DNA of 64,000 bases from Actinoplanes ianthinogenes (GTDB taxonomy: Bacteria; Actinomycetota; Actinomycetes; Mycobacteriales; Micromonosporaceae). The stretch's first letter is position 1, and each line of letters opens with the position of its first letter. A program made the translations under genes and the position numbers. Positions 36,462 to 46,284 of this stretch are shown here, in pieces. The stretch covers positions 4,481,501 through 4,545,500 of the forward strand of contig NZ_AP023356.1 of NCBI RefSeq assembly GCF_018324205.1, read 5' to 3'. The notes under the pieces were generated by a model that saw nothing but the letters and a program-made list of their open reading frames with translations, did no database searches and was not told the origin of the DNA.

Positions 36462-37841
36462 TCAGGGAAGGAGGAGGCCCCAGTACAGGGCCCAGGGGAG
36501 GAACAGGACGCCGGCCACGATCAGCAGGCTCTGGCGCGGGCGGTCGGCGGGCGAGACCCGCCAGGCGTGGACGGTCAGGGCGGTGGCGATCACCGTGACC
36601 AGCGCGGCGGCCTGCAACGCCAGCCAGAGCACCGGACGGCCGGCCACCGTCGGGCCGGGCGAGATGCCCTTCCAGTTCGCGCTGTCGGCCACCGCGACGA
36701 AGTAGGCGACGAAGCCGAGCACCGCGGTGGCGCCGGTGACCGCGAGGACCCGGGCCGGACGGGCGACCGGCACCGGACGGCGGCGGACCCGGCGGACGAG
36801 CGCGACGATCGGGTACGCCAGGAAGCCCACCACCATCACGACCAGCACGGCGAGCTGCGCCGGCCAGGACTCCCACCAGGCCGACGGCGCCAGGTCGACG
36901 CTGGTCGCCCGCTGCGCCGGGGACGGATCGATCCGGGACGGCGGGACAGTGCCGGCGCCGATCGCGCGGACCCAGCCACCGACGATGTCCGGGTAGGACG
37001 GGAACAGCGCGTCGGTGAACATCCCGCCGGCGTCCAGCACCCGCAGGGTGTGCCCGGCGCCCGGGATGAACCGGATGGTCAGCGGCGCGTGGACGGTGTC
37101 GCGCAGCACCGCGGCGCCCTCGGCCGGCGGCACCTGGGTGTCGGCCGTCCCGTACACGGCGAGGACCGGCTGGGTGATGCCGGCCAGCGCCGGCCGCGGG
37201 TCGTGATCGGCCTCGGCGAACAGTCCGGCGTCGTCGGCGAGCCGGTAGAACCGGTTCGAGAGGGTGTCGCGGAGCGCTCCGGTCACCCCGGCGCCGGCCA
37301 GCTTGTTGCGCATGTTCCAGTTCTGCACGCGCAGCGGGCTCAGGCCCGGAGCGGACGCGAGGACCAGGAAGGCGATCTCCTTCGACCGGCTCGCCGCGAT
37401 CGGCATGACCCAGCCGCCCTCGCTGATCCCCCACAGGCCGACCGCGTCCGGCCGCACTCCGGGCTGATGGCGCAGCACGCCGGTCGCGGCGATCACGTCG
37501 TCGGCGAGCAGCGAGTACACCGGCTGGTCGAGCGGGCGCTTGTCGTAGGCGAGAACCGCCATCCCCTGCCGGGCGAAGGCGATCGCCTCGGGCTGGACGC
37601 CGCTGCGCTTGCCGTTGCCGGAGCCGTGCACCAGGACCAGACCGGGGAGCGGGCGGGCGGCGTTCCGGGGCGCGAAGACCGTACCGTAAAGGATTTTTCC
37701 GTCTTGGGTGGGAATGCTGACGTCGGTGGTGGTGAGGTCGGCCGGAATCGGCGGCGCCGGGACGGCGGCGGTGGCCGGAGTGCCGGTCAGGGCGACGGCG
37801 ACGAGCGCCAGGACCAGGAGGCGGAGGCTGCGGGCGGGCAT
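36462..37841 (-). CDS. Secreted/membrane alpha/beta-hydrolase with C-terminal membrane helices
   Basis: A 459-residue protein: signal peptide, then an alpha/beta-hydrolase domain with nucleophile elbow GISEGG, acid YGTADTQVP and histidine GAGHTL, which complete a Ser-Asp-His triad. About four membrane helices follow (residues 320-455). Related proteins are annotated as esterases or dienelactone-hydrolase-like enzymes. The catalytic domain should lie outside the membrane. Substrate unknown. Confidence 0.85.
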   Translation of the reverse strand: MPARSLRLLVLALVAVALTGTPATAAVPAPPIPADLTTTDVSIPTQDGKILYGTVFAPRNAARPLPGLVLVHGSGNGKRSGVQPEAIAFARQGMAVLAYDKRPLDQPVYSLLADDVIAATGVLRHQPGVRPDAVGLWGISEGGWVMPIAASRSKEIAFLVLASAPGLSPLRVQNWNMRNKLAGAGVTGALRDTLSNRFYRLADDAGLFAEADHDPRPALAGITQPVLAVYGTADTQVPPAEGAAVLRDTVHAPLTIRFIPGAGHTLRVLDAGGMFTDALFPSYPDIVGGWVRAIGAGTVPPSRIDPSPAQRATSVDLAPSAWWESWPAQLAVLVVMVVGFLAYPIVALVRRVRRRPVPVARPARVLAVTGATAVLGFVAYFVAVADSANWKGISPGPTVAGRPVLWLALQAAALVTVIATALTVHAWRVSPADRPRQSLLIVAGVLFLPWALYWGLLLP

Positions 37842-37899
37842 GGAACGAGCATCGATGAATCGACGCCCGCGCGAATCGCCGCCGCGAGCGGTTCCGGTC

Positions 37900-38571
37900 T
37901 CACTCTCCAGAGGGAGGCGGCTCCCCGGCGACGACCAGGCCGGACTCGTACGCGGCCACCACGGCCTGCGCCCGGTCCCGCAGGCCGAGCTTGGCGAGCA
38001 CGCTGCTGACGTGCGTTTTCACGGTGTGCTCGCTGACCACGAGGGTGGCCGCCATCTCGGCGTTGGTGAGCCCGCGGCCGAGCAGCCGCAGCGCCTCGTG
38101 CTCCCGCGGGGTGAGCCGGTCCAGGCCGGTCCACGGCTTGACCGGCGGGGCCTGGCCGCGGACCGCCGTCTCGATCAGCCGGGTGGTGACCGCCGGGGCC
38201 AGCAACGACTCGCCGGCGGCGACGACCCGGACCGCCTGCACCAGCTCGGCGCGCCGGACGTCCTTGAGCAGGAAGCCGCTCGCCCCGGCGCGGAGCGCGT
38301 CGTACACATAATCGTCCTGGCCGAAAGTGGTCAGCATGAGCACGCGGACCGGCTCGCCGCGCAGCCGCCGGGTGGCCTCGATGCCGTCCATCCCGGGCAT
38401 CCGGATGTCGAGCACCAGCACATCGGGGGCGTGCTCGCGGACGGCCGCGATCGCCGCGGCGCCGTCCGCGACCTCGGCGACGACCTCCATGTCCGGCTCG
38501 TTGTCGAGGATCATCGCGAACGCGCCGCGGACGAGTTCCTGGTCGTCCGCCACCACGATCCGGATGCCCAT
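37900..38571 (-). CDS. NarL/LuxR-family response regulator
   Basis: A 223-residue regulator: receiver domain with phospho-acceptor D55 (VLVLDIRMPGMDG), and a LuxR-type HTH at about 150-215 (LTPREHEALRLLGRGLTNAE, VSEHTVKTHVSSVLAKLGL). Its ATG overlaps the kinase stop (TGATG), so it is co-translated with the kinase. Likely target: the neighbouring hydrolase/lipoprotein genes, by position only. Confidence 0.93.
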   Translation of the reverse strand: MGIRIVVADDQELVRGAFAMILDNEPDMEVVAEVADGAAAIAAVREHAPDVLVLDIRMPGMDGIEATRRLRGEPVRVLMLTTFGQDDYVYDALRAGASGFLLKDVRRAELVQAVRVVAAGESLLAPAVTTRLIETAVRGQAPPVKPWTGLDRLTPREHEALRLLGRGLTNAEMAATLVVSEHTVKTHVSSVLAKLGLRDRAQAVVAAYESGLVVAGEPPPSGE

Positions 38572-39710
38572 CAGGCCACCTCCACAGATGTGCCGGGCAG
38601 AGTCGCCCGCACCTGGAATCCCCTGCCACCGGGCGCCGGACCGGCCGTCGCGGAGCCGCCGCAGGACGCCGCGCGCTCCCGGATCCCGATCAGACCGTGC
38701 CCCTGCCCCGGCCCGGCCGTCCGCTGCGGCCCCCGCCCGTCGTCGGTCACCGTGACGGCCAGCCCGTCGCCGCGCCAGTCGAGGGTCACCGTCACGGTCC
38801 TGGCCCGGGCGTGTTTGAGCACATTGGTCAAGGCTTCCTGGACGATCCGGTAGGCGGCGACCTCGGCGTCCGGGGTCACCGTGCCCGGCTGACCGAGAAC
38901 GTTCAGAGACACCGCGGTGCCGCCGACCTGGGACACGCTCGCCACCAGGCCGGCGATCCCGGCGAGCGTCGGCTGCGGTGCGCGGGCGCCCTCGCCTCCG
39001 GCGTCGAGGACGCCGAGGATCCTGCGCAGCTGGGCCATCGCTTCCCGCCCGGCCGCGGCGATCGCGTCAAAGGCTTCTTCGGTACGCGCGGGGCCCTGTT
39101 TCATCACCACCGGGCCCGCCTCCGCCTGTGCGATCGTGATGCTCACCGCGTGCGCCAGGATGTCGTGCATGTCCCGGGCGATCCGGGACCGCTCCCGCTC
39201 GGCCTCCAGCTCCCGCTCCCGTTCCAGGTGGCGGGCCCGTTCCCGCAACGTGCGCACCTCCTCCCGGCGGTTCGCCCAGGCCCGGCCCATCACGTAGGCG
39301 GTGGTCCAGAGCAGCGCGCCGCGGGCCGCCGTCTCGACCGAGCCGGTCAGGATGAAGGCGCCCCAGCCGATGATCACGACGGCGCTGATCCGCTGCCAGC
39401 GCGGCGCCTGCGCGGCCACGGTGAACATGGCGATCAGCGCGCCGTACCAGAGCGGCTGCCGCGGGCCGCTGGCCACGAGGTCGTAACCGGCCGCGGCGGC
39501 CTCGGTCAGCAGCAGCACGGCGAACGGCGCACGCCGCCGCCAGACGACCGGAACCGACACGGCGACCGCGACGGCGTACGCGGCGAGCGGCCAGTGCCCG
39601 CCCCGGGAGGCGAACGGGGCGAGCTGCGCGACCAGCGCGATCAGCGTCAGCCCGAGATCCACCGCCAGGGGCGGCAGCCCGCGCGCCCACGCCAGTAATC
39701 GCTCGTACAC
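38571..39710 (-). CDS. NarL-type sensor histidine kinase
   Basis: A 379-residue kinase with four to five N-terminal membrane helices and no large sensor domain. A HisKA_3 box (SRIARDMHDILAHAVSITIA) is followed by an ATPase domain (EALTNVLKHARARTVTV, GHGLIGIRERAASCGG). I chose the GTG at 39710 (VYERLLAWARG), 9 bp after GGTGAG; the frame runs about 100 codons further upstream without a good start, so the N-terminus is uncertain. Partner of the regulator it overlaps. Confidence 0.88.
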   Translation of the reverse strand: MYERLLAWARGLPPLAVDLGLTLIALVAQLAPFASRGGHWPLAAYAVAVAVSVPVVWRRRAPFAVLLLTEAAAAGYDLVASGPRQPLWYGALIAMFTVAAQAPRWQRISAVVIIGWGAFILTGSVETAARGALLWTTAYVMGRAWANRREEVRTLRERARHLERERELEAERERSRIARDMHDILAHAVSITIAQAEAGPVVMKQGPARTEEAFDAIAAAGREAMAQLRRILGVLDAGGEGARAPQPTLAGIAGLVASVSQVGGTAVSLNVLGQPGTVTPDAEVAAYRIVQEALTNVLKHARARTVTVTLDWRGDGLAVTVTDDGRGPQRTAGPGQGHGLIGIRERAASCGGSATAGPAPGGRGFQVRATLPGTSVEVA

Positions 39711-39822
39711 GGATCGATTCTCACCTACCTCCACTCGTCGTGACTTCACCGTTACGACGATGCGGGTGCGACTCGTCCATTCGCATGATCCATTTTCGCG
39801 TTCTCCGATATATCGTCGCGCG

Positions 39823-42309
39823 ATGGGTAACCGAAAGATCAGCGCGGCCACCGTCGCCGTGCTGACCGGCACCACCGCGCTGGCCGTCGGCTCCGCCGCG
39901 CCGGCGCTGGCCGACACCAGCCCGGTCCTCGCCGTCACGTCGGTCGGCGACATGCTCGTCGACGGCGCCCACGACCGGATCTTCATCAGCGACCCGGACG
40001 CCGGCAAGGTCGTCGCGATCGACTACAGCGGGAACCAGCTCGGTGCCGCCCAGGTCGGCACCGCCGAGGACCTGGCCCTGGCGCCGGACGCGACGCGGCT
40101 CTACGTGACCTCCCGTGCCGGGCAGGCGATCATCGCGCTGGACACCACCAGCCTGGAGCAGATCGCGGCGTACCCGCTCGGCTTCGTGCCGGCGGACGTG
40201 GCCGCCACCGGCGACCGGATCTGGTTCTCGTATGCCTCCGGCCTGCACGGCCGGCTCGGCACGATCGACCCGTCCGGCGAGACCGCGGCCGTGCAGCTGG
40301 ACCGGTACGACACCGGGACCTCGGCCGCCGAACTGGCCACCTCCGCCGCCAAGCCGAACCGGATCGGCGTGGCCGCCATGGGGAAGACGGCCGTCCTCGA
40401 CGCGTCCGGGGACACCGTCACCGAGGTGGCGGTCGCGGCCGCCGGCGGTCAGGAAACCGACCTGGCGATCTCTCCGGACGGCGATCAGATCGCCACGGTC
40501 TCCCCGGGCTACTACGGGGTCACCCTGCGCAACACCAGTGACCTGGCGACGTCGAAGTCGCTCCCGTTCCAGGACTACTCCTACGCGGTGGACTTCGGGC
40601 CGGACGGATCCATCGCCGGGGTCAGCCACGGTGTGTCGTCGCCGGGCGTGCACGTCTACGCCCGGTCCGGCGAGCTGATCACCTCGCTCACCTCCTCGAA
40701 CAACGGGCGTGGACTGGACAAGGGCGTGGCCTGGGAGCCGGACGGCGACCGCCTGTTCGCCGTCTCGGCCAACGGCACCGTGTTCCGGCTCAACACCTAC
40801 ACGGACACGAAACACTCGCCGACGACGATCGCCCTCAGCGCTCCGCCGGCGGCGGTCCCGGGTGCGCCGGTCACCCTCACCGGCACCCTGACGTCGTCGC
40901 TGTCGCTGCCCGCGGGCACCGTGGTGGCGATCTCCCGCGGCGGCTCCGCGCTGGACAACGCCACGGTCGGCGCCGGCGGCTCGTTCAGCTTCACCGACAC
41001 CCCGCCGGCCGACGGCGTGGCGACCTACCAGGTCTCGTACGCCGGTGACGACTCCCACCTGCCGTCCACGGCGACCGCCTCGGTCCGGGTGGAACGCGCC
41101 GCGTCGACGGTGACCCTCTGGGGTCCGACCACGGCGGTTCCCGGCGCGGCGATCACCATCACCGGCCGGCTGACCTCGCAGGGGTACTCGCACGCCGGCG
41201 ACTCGCTCACGGTCTCCCGCGCCGGTGCGGTGCTGGGCACCGTCACGGTCGACGCGGACCAGAACTTCTCCTTCACCGGCACCGCGCCGGACGAGGAGGG
41301 CACGTGGGGCTACGAGTTCGCCTACGCCGGCAGTGGCACCCTGCTACCGGGCACCGGCAGGGCGTCGATCCTGGTCTCCCGGACCGCGTCCACCGTGACG
41401 CTCGCCGGGCCGTCCTCGGCGCCCCGGGCCAAGCCGCTCACCATCACCGGCACCCTGGCCTCGCCGCTGGCCCTGCCGTCCGGGCTCACGGTGTCGGTCA
41501 CCCGGATCGACCTGGAGCACCCGACCGGCCTCGCGCTGGGCACCCGGCCGGTCGGATCCGACGGCTCGTTCTCGGTCACCGACACCCCGCCGGCCGGCGG
41601 CACGGTGACCTACCGGGTCGCGTACGCCGGCGACAAGACGCACACCGCGGCGGCGGCGACCAAGGCGATCGCGGTCTCCCGGGTCACCCCGGCCCTGACG
41701 CTGACCAACGGCGGCAAGGTCTACGCGTACGGCCAGACGGTGTCGTTCACCGCGCACCTCGGCGCCACCTACAAGAACCGGACCGTGGAGATCTGGGCCG
41801 ACCCGGCCGGCGCCGACCAGGCCAGGGTTCTGGTCAAGCGCGGCACCGTGAACAGCTCCGGCAACCTCACGGCGAGTGTCCGGCTGACCCGTGACACCAC
41901 GCTGTCCGCGGTGTTCACCGGCGACGCGCGGTACGCGCCGCGCACCGTGACGGCGACGGTCGGCACCAAGGTCAACCTGTCGCTGAAGGTGTCCGGGTAC
42001 TACAAGACGGCGAAGATCGGCAGCAAGAAGTACCGGTACTTCCACGTCAAGAACGACGCGCGGTTCTACACGTCGATGACCGGCGGCGCCACGCGGAAGG
42101 TCTACATCTCGGTCCAGCTCTACACCAAGGGCAAGTGGAAGACCCTGGACTCGGGCTACTTCGCCGCCAACGACGGGCTGTACCTGAACGGCGCCAAGCT
42201 GATCGGGGCCAAGCTGCGGGTGCGCACCGCGTACGTCAAGGGCGGCTCCGGCGACAGCCTGAACACCACCACCTGGACGGCGTACCAGTACCTCACGTTC
42301 GTCAAGTGA
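39823..42309 (+). CDS. Secreted beta-propeller protein with Ig-like repeats
   Basis: An 828-residue exported protein: signal peptide (near APALA), a YVTN/NHL-like beta-propeller at about residues 35-320, then three Ig-like repeats each opening with a TTI/TVTL...GPTTAVPGA pattern and closing with YAGD. A C-terminal basic domain follows (KIGSKKYRYFHVKNDARFY). Likely extracellular adhesion or binding. The ATG at 39823 lacks a Shine-Dalgarno; TATATC (39809-39814) ends 8 bp upstream, so the message may be nearly leaderless. Confidence 0.85.
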   Translation: MGNRKISAATVAVLTGTTALAVGSAAPALADTSPVLAVTSVGDMLVDGAHDRIFISDPDAGKVVAIDYSGNQLGAAQVGTAEDLALAPDATRLYVTSRAGQAIIALDTTSLEQIAAYPLGFVPADVAATGDRIWFSYASGLHGRLGTIDPSGETAAVQLDRYDTGTSAAELATSAAKPNRIGVAAMGKTAVLDASGDTVTEVAVAAAGGQETDLAISPDGDQIATVSPGYYGVTLRNTSDLATSKSLPFQDYSYAVDFGPDGSIAGVSHGVSSPGVHVYARSGELITSLTSSNNGRGLDKGVAWEPDGDRLFAVSANGTVFRLNTYTDTKHSPTTIALSAPPAAVPGAPVTLTGTLTSSLSLPAGTVVAISRGGSALDNATVGAGGSFSFTDTPPADGVATYQVSYAGDDSHLPSTATASVRVERAASTVTLWGPTTAVPGAAITITGRLTSQGYSHAGDSLTVSRAGAVLGTVTVDADQNFSFTGTAPDEEGTWGYEFAYAGSGTLLPGTGRASILVSRTASTVTLAGPSSAPRAKPLTITGTLASPLALPSGLTVSVTRIDLEHPTGLALGTRPVGSDGSFSVTDTPPAGGTVTYRVAYAGDKTHTAAAATKAIAVSRVTPALTLTNGGKVYAYGQTVSFTAHLGATYKNRTVEIWADPAGADQARVLVKRGTVNSSGNLTASVRLTRDTTLSAVFTGDARYAPRTVTATVGTKVNLSLKVSGYYKTAKIGSKKYRYFHVKNDARFYTSMTGGATRKVYISVQLYTKGKWKTLDSGYFAANDGLYLNGAKLIGAKLRVRTAYVKGGSGDSLNTTTWTAYQYLTFVK

Positions 42310-42312
42310 CAC

Positions 42313-42333
42313 CCGGCCACCCTCGGTGGCCGG
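42313..42333 (+). terminator. Terminator after the beta-propeller gene
   Basis: CCGGCCACC and GGTGGCCGG form a perfect 9-bp stem with a 3-nt loop directly after the stop codon. Confidence 0.7.
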
Positions 42334-42415
42334 TTCCGTGGTGACCACGGATGTGGACCCGTACTCCCGGACGAGACGCTGAAGTCCTCAGCCACCCTCG
42401 TCCGGGAGACACACC

Positions 42416-42961
42416 ATGACCACGAACATCAGCGTCCCGACCCAGCGCCGCGAGCTGCGCGTGACCCGCAACGGCGTGCTCTGGACGCTCCAGATCCTCT
42501 GGGGCTTCTTCTTCGCCGGCAGCGGTTTCGGCAAGGTGCTGCTCTACGACGCGGCCCTGTACGCGGACGCCCCCCGCGCCGTCGCCTGGTACGCCGCGGT
42601 GCCCCAGCCCCTGATCGTCGTCATCGGGGTCGCCGAACTGCTCGGCGGCCTCGGCCTGATCCTGCCGGCCATCACCCGGGTCGCACCGAGGCTGGTCCCG
42701 CTCGCCGCCGCCGGCCTGGCTCTGACCATGCTCCTGGCCGCCGGCTTCCACCTGATCCGCGGCGAGTACCCGCTGATCCCGGTCAACCTGCTGCTGGGCG
42801 GGGTCTCGGCGTTCATCGCGGTGGGCCGGTCGCGCCACCGGCCGATCGCCCCGGAGCCGCTCACCACCCGGCGCGCGCTCGTCGCCCTCGCGGTCCTGGC
42901 GGTGCTGATCCTGACCATGATCATCCCGACCTGGTACACGATGACCCACACGCGGTTCTGA
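42416..42961 (+). CDS. DoxX-like membrane protein
   Basis: A 181-residue protein with four to five helices. It has the DoxX features FAGSGFGKVLLYDAA and VIGVAELLGGLGLILPAI. DoxX proteins are small membrane proteins linked to oxidative-stress complexes or quinone metabolism in some bacteria; the role here is open. GGGAGA precedes the ATG. Confidence 0.85.
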   Translation: MTTNISVPTQRRELRVTRNGVLWTLQILWGFFFAGSGFGKVLLYDAALYADAPRAVAWYAAVPQPLIVVIGVAELLGGLGLILPAITRVAPRLVPLAAAGLALTMLLAAGFHLIRGEYPLIPVNLLLGGVSAFIAVGRSRHRPIAPEPLTTRRALVALAVLAVLILTMIIPTWYTMTHTRF

Positions 42962-43046
42962 CCGTCGCCGGCCGGACGGGTCCGTAAGCGGTTCGTAAGC
43001 GCGCACCGCCTGTCGTACCCGTCCGGCTCTCGGTTGACTGGAACCC

Positions 43047-43598
43047 GTGATCCGCAGACTTCTCACCAAGCCGGCCACCTGGATCGTCGCCGCCGTGCTC
43101 GGCGTCGGAGCGCTCTACTGGTTCCAGCCGTGGCGGCTGTTCACCGACACCACCGTGACCGACTCCCTGGCGGTCCCGGCCTCCGCGCCCCCGGCCACCG
43201 CCGCGTCCGCGTCCGCCTCCGCCTCCGCGCCGGCGGCGCCGGTCGCGACCGTGGTGGCGCAGGGCAGCTTCGTCACCCACGAGCACGACACCACCGGCAC
43301 CGCGCGGATCGTCCGCAACGCCGACGGCAGTCACCAACTCGAACTGGTCGGCCTGGACACCACCGACGGCCCCGACCTGCGGGTCTGGCTCACCGACCAA
43401 CCGGTCCGCGCGGGCGCCGCGGGCTGGCGCGTCTTCGACGACGGCGAGTACCGGGAACTCGGCCGCCTCAAGGGCAACCACGGCGACCAGGTCTACGCGA
43501 TACCGGCCGGCGTCGATCCCGCGGAGTTCCGCAGCGTCAGCATCTGGTGCAAACGCTTCTCGGTCTCCTTCGGCGCCGCTGCCCTCAGCACGACCTGA
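43047..43598 (+). CDS. Membrane-anchored DM13-domain protein
   Basis: A 183-residue protein: one N-terminal membrane helix (WIVAAVLGVGALYWF), an Ala/Ser/Pro linker, then a DM13 domain (GSFVTHEHDTTGTARI, GPDLRVWLTD, GDQVYAIPAG, SVSIWCKRFSVSFGAAAL) with the conserved cysteine of IWCKRF. DM13 has been proposed to act in redox or electron transfer at the cell surface. The start is GTG. It follows DoxX by 85 bp; an oxidative-stress link is only an inference. Confidence 0.85.
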   Translation: MIRRLLTKPATWIVAAVLGVGALYWFQPWRLFTDTTVTDSLAVPASAPPATAASASASASAPAAPVATVVAQGSFVTHEHDTTGTARIVRNADGSHQLELVGLDTTDGPDLRVWLTDQPVRAGAAGWRVFDDGEYRELGRLKGNHGDQVYAIPAGVDPAEFRSVSIWCKRFSVSFGAAALSTT

Positions 43599-43677
43599 CT
43601 CCCGTCGCAACTAGACCGTCACGTCGAACCGGGTGCGATGTCAAAGGCAAGTCCGGCGACAGCCTTCACCGAGTAGC

Positions 43678-43705
43678 GACGCGGGCGGCCGGAGCCGCCC
43701 GCGTC
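43678..43705 (-). terminator. Terminator of the serine hydrolase gene
   Basis: GACGCGGGCGGC and GCCGCCCGCGTC make a perfect 12-bp stem around CGGA, just after the stop codon at 43709. Confidence 0.7.
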
Positions 43706-43708
43706 CCT

Positions 43709-45004
43709 CTAGAAGTAGGTCGAGTACAGGTTGTTCGTCGGCCAGGCGGTGACCTTGCCGGCCGCCGTCCAGAGCTGCGCGTCGATGTCGCCGTAGCCCA
43801 GCCCGGAGGCGTCGTCACGCTGGTTGAACAGCGCTGCCCAGCTCATTCCGTGATAGGTACGCACCAGCAGCGTGTACGTGCCGGGCATGCTGCCGACGTG
43901 CCAGGTGTTGCGGCCGGTCCCGCCGGTGGTCACCGGTCGCACCGCCCAGCCGAGACCGTAGTACCAGCCGTCGGGGTTGACGCCGAGGCTCGGCGTCTTG
44001 AAGACCTGGCCCAGCGCGGTGCTGCCGAGCACCGTGCCGGCCTTGTCGAACATCGACGCCCAGCGCACCATGTCGACGGCCGAGGCGATCCAGCCGCCGT
44101 GCGCGTCCATCACCCGCATGCTGAACGAGCCGTACGGGGCCGGCACGACATCGCCGGTCTCGTTCAGCACGGTGGTGCCGGTGTACTTCGACACGTACGG
44201 CACCTCGCCGGTGTGCTTGGCGATGCTCCAGCCCTGCGCCATCCGGGTGATGCCGAGCGGGGTCAGCAGCTTCTGTTGCACGTACGTCGCGTACGGAAGC
44301 CCGCTGACCGCCTCGATCACCCGGCCCGCGAGGTTGTACCCGAAGTTGCAGTAGGCGACCTTGGTGCCCGGGGTGAAGTCGAGCAGCTGCCCGGACATGT
44401 ACTTGATGACGTCCTTCGGGTACAGCTCCATCGGCACACCCAGTGCCTTGGCGACCACCCGGTCATTCCACTGCGGGTCCGGGGTGACGCTCGAGTCCCA
44501 GCCGCCGGTGTGCTGGAGCACCTGCCACAACGTGACGTTCGCGAGGCGCGGGTCGCGGGTCTGCCCCGCGGGCGGCGTCAGGTCGAGAATGCTGCCCACC
44601 TTGGTGGTCAGCGTCAGCTTGCCGTCCTGCACCAGCTTGACGATGGCCGCCGCGGTCAGTGACTTGGACAGGCTGGCCACCCGGAACAGCGAGGTGGGTT
44701 GCACGTTCAGCGCGGTGTCGGCACTCCACTTGTATCCCCGGGCGAGCACGAGCCGCCCCTTGTAGGTCACGGCGAGCTGGCCGGCGGTGATGTTCCGCGC
44801 CTGCATGAACGACTTCATGGTGCTGTCGAACGAGGACAGGGCCGGGACGGCGGTCCCCGTTGCCTTCCAGGTGGCGGCCGCCGTGTCCGACGTCGTGTCC
44901 GCCGAGGCGGCCCGGAAGCCGCCATAGGTGGCGGCGCCGAAACCGGCTCCCACCGCGAGTTTGCCCAGGGTGCGTCGGCTGAGCCGACTGTTACCTTCGG
45001 TCAC
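43709..45004 (-). CDS. Beta-lactamase-fold serine hydrolase (class C/esterase type), Tat-exported
   Basis: About 431 residues with a twin-arginine signal (LSRRTLGKLAVGAGF). The penicillin-binding fold has SxxK as SLSK, YxN as YCNFGYN and a late HVGSMPG in place of the KTG box. Such proteins include D-alanyl-D-alanine peptidases, esterases and class C-like beta-lactamases. The start is uncertain: GTG (45004) or TTG (45010), both without a Shine-Dalgarno. Only about 20 bp separate the start from the upstream terminator, so the promoter must overlap that hairpin or the gene depends on read-through. Confidence 0.85.
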   Translation of the reverse strand: MTEGNSRLSRRTLGKLAVGAGFGAATYGGFRAASADTTSDTAAATWKATGTAVPALSSFDSTMKSFMQARNITAGQLAVTYKGRLVLARGYKWSADTALNVQPTSLFRVASLSKSLTAAAIVKLVQDGKLTLTTKVGSILDLTPPAGQTRDPRLANVTLWQVLQHTGGWDSSVTPDPQWNDRVVAKALGVPMELYPKDVIKYMSGQLLDFTPGTKVAYCNFGYNLAGRVIEAVSGLPYATYVQQKLLTPLGITRMAQGWSIAKHTGEVPYVSKYTGTTVLNETGDVVPAPYGSFSMRVMDAHGGWIASAVDMVRWASMFDKAGTVLGSTALGQVFKTPSLGVNPDGWYYGLGWAVRPVTTGGTGRNTWHVGSMPGTYTLLVRTYHGMSWAALFNQRDDASGLGYGDIDAQLWTAAGKVTAWPTNNLYSTYF

Positions 45005-45024
45005 GGTCAATGATGATGCCCGAT

Positions 45025-45058
45025 AAGCGGGCGGGTCCGGCGAGGAGCCCGCCCGCTT
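45025..45058 (-). terminator. Terminator of the WD40 gene
   Basis: AAGCGGGCGGG (45025-45035) and CCCGCCCGCTT (45048-45058) pair perfectly. It lies between the WD40 stop and the serine hydrolase start on the same strand. Confidence 0.65.
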
Positions 45059-45074
45059 TCTGTTCCGCTCCGGG

Positions 45075-46211
45075 TCAGGCCGGGTTGCGCTTGGGGACCC
45101 GCCAGAGGCGGACCTTGCCGTCGGCGCCCGCGGAGATCACCCGTTTGCCGTTCGGGGTGATCCGGACCGCCCAGACCCGGCCGGCGTGCCCGGTCAGCGG
45201 TGCGCCTTCGAGGCTCCCGGTGGCCGGGTCCCACAGCCGCACGGTTCCGTCGTCGCTGCCGGTGGCCAGCAGCTTTCCGTTCTTGCTGAACCGCATGGCG
45301 CGCACCGGTCCGGTGTGACCGGCGAGTGGCGCGCCGACCGGCCGGCGGGTCACCGTGTTCCACAGATGCACCGTGTTGTCGCCGCCGGACGAGGTGGCCA
45401 GGAGCTTGCGGCCGAGGCTGAAGGTGAGCGTGTAGACCGGCCCGGAGCCGGCGACGAGGGGCTCGCCCGCGGGTGCGCCGGTGGCCGGGTTCCACAGCCG
45501 GACGGCGTTGCCACCACCGGAGGCGGCGAAGAGGTGCCCGTCGGGGCTGAAGCTCATCGCGTACACCGGGCCGGGGCTCACGGTAAGCGGCTCACCGATG
45601 GGCCGGCCGGTGCCGGTCTGCCACAGTCGCACGGTGTCGCCGGCTTCGGCGGTGGCCAGGCGGCTCCCGTCCCGGCTGAAGACGACCGACTGCAAGGCGC
45701 CGGCGTGACCGTTCAATGTGCGTACCAGAATCCCGGTCCTGGAATTCCACAGGCGGACCGTGCCGTCGTCGCCCGCCGTGGCCATCAGCGGCCCCGCGGA
45801 GCTGAAGACCACCGAGCGCACCGGCCCGGCATGGCCGGTCAGCGGCGGCCCGGACGGCTTCCCGGTGGCCGGATCCCACAGCGACACCCCACGGTCACCG
45901 GCGACCGCCAGCAGTTTGCCGTCCGAGCTGAACGCGATCGAGTAGATCGGCCCGGCGCCCTCGGCGAGCGGCGCTCCGGCACGCCGACCCGTCGCGGTGG
46001 TCCACAGACGCACCGCGTCGTCACTCACGGTGGCGAAGACTTTCCCGTCCGGACGGAGGGCGATGAGTCCGTCCACCCCCGGCACCGCCCGCCGGGCAGG
46101 GTCGGAACCCGCGAGCCCCGGTTGGGGGGCGGCGTGCGCGGGGGTGGCGACGGACAGGGTGAGCAGCCCGATCAAGGCCGCCAGGACTCTACGAACTCTC
46201 TTGGTAGTCAC
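45075..46211 (-). CDS. Secreted WD40 beta-propeller protein
   Basis: A 378-residue protein with a signal peptide (near TPAHA) and seven to eight WD40 repeats of about 42 residues (GHAGPVRSVVFSSAGPLMAT, DDGTVRLWDPATG). No kinase or catalytic domain is attached. It probably folds into one seven-bladed propeller outside the cell and binds a protein or ligand. The start is GTG (VTTKRVRRVL) without a clear ribosome site. Confidence 0.87.
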   Translation of the reverse strand: MTTKRVRRVLAALIGLLTLSVATPAHAAPQPGLAGSDPARRAVPGVDGLIALRPDGKVFATVSDDAVRLWTTATGRRAGAPLAEGAGPIYSIAFSSDGKLLAVAGDRGVSLWDPATGKPSGPPLTGHAGPVRSVVFSSAGPLMATAGDDGTVRLWNSRTGILVRTLNGHAGALQSVVFSRDGSRLATAEAGDTVRLWQTGTGRPIGEPLTVSPGPVYAMSFSPDGHLFAASGGGNAVRLWNPATGAPAGEPLVAGSGPVYTLTFSLGRKLLATSSGGDNTVHLWNTVTRRPVGAPLAGHTGPVRAMRFSKNGKLLATGSDDGTVRLWDPATGSLEGAPLTGHAGRVWAVRITPNGKRVISAGADGKVRLWRVPKRNPA

Positions 46212-46284
46212 CCACGCACGGTAACTATCCGTTTCGCCCCGGTTTCGGCGTCTTAGGCGCTGTTCATCCGGCCGGGTTGCCGGA

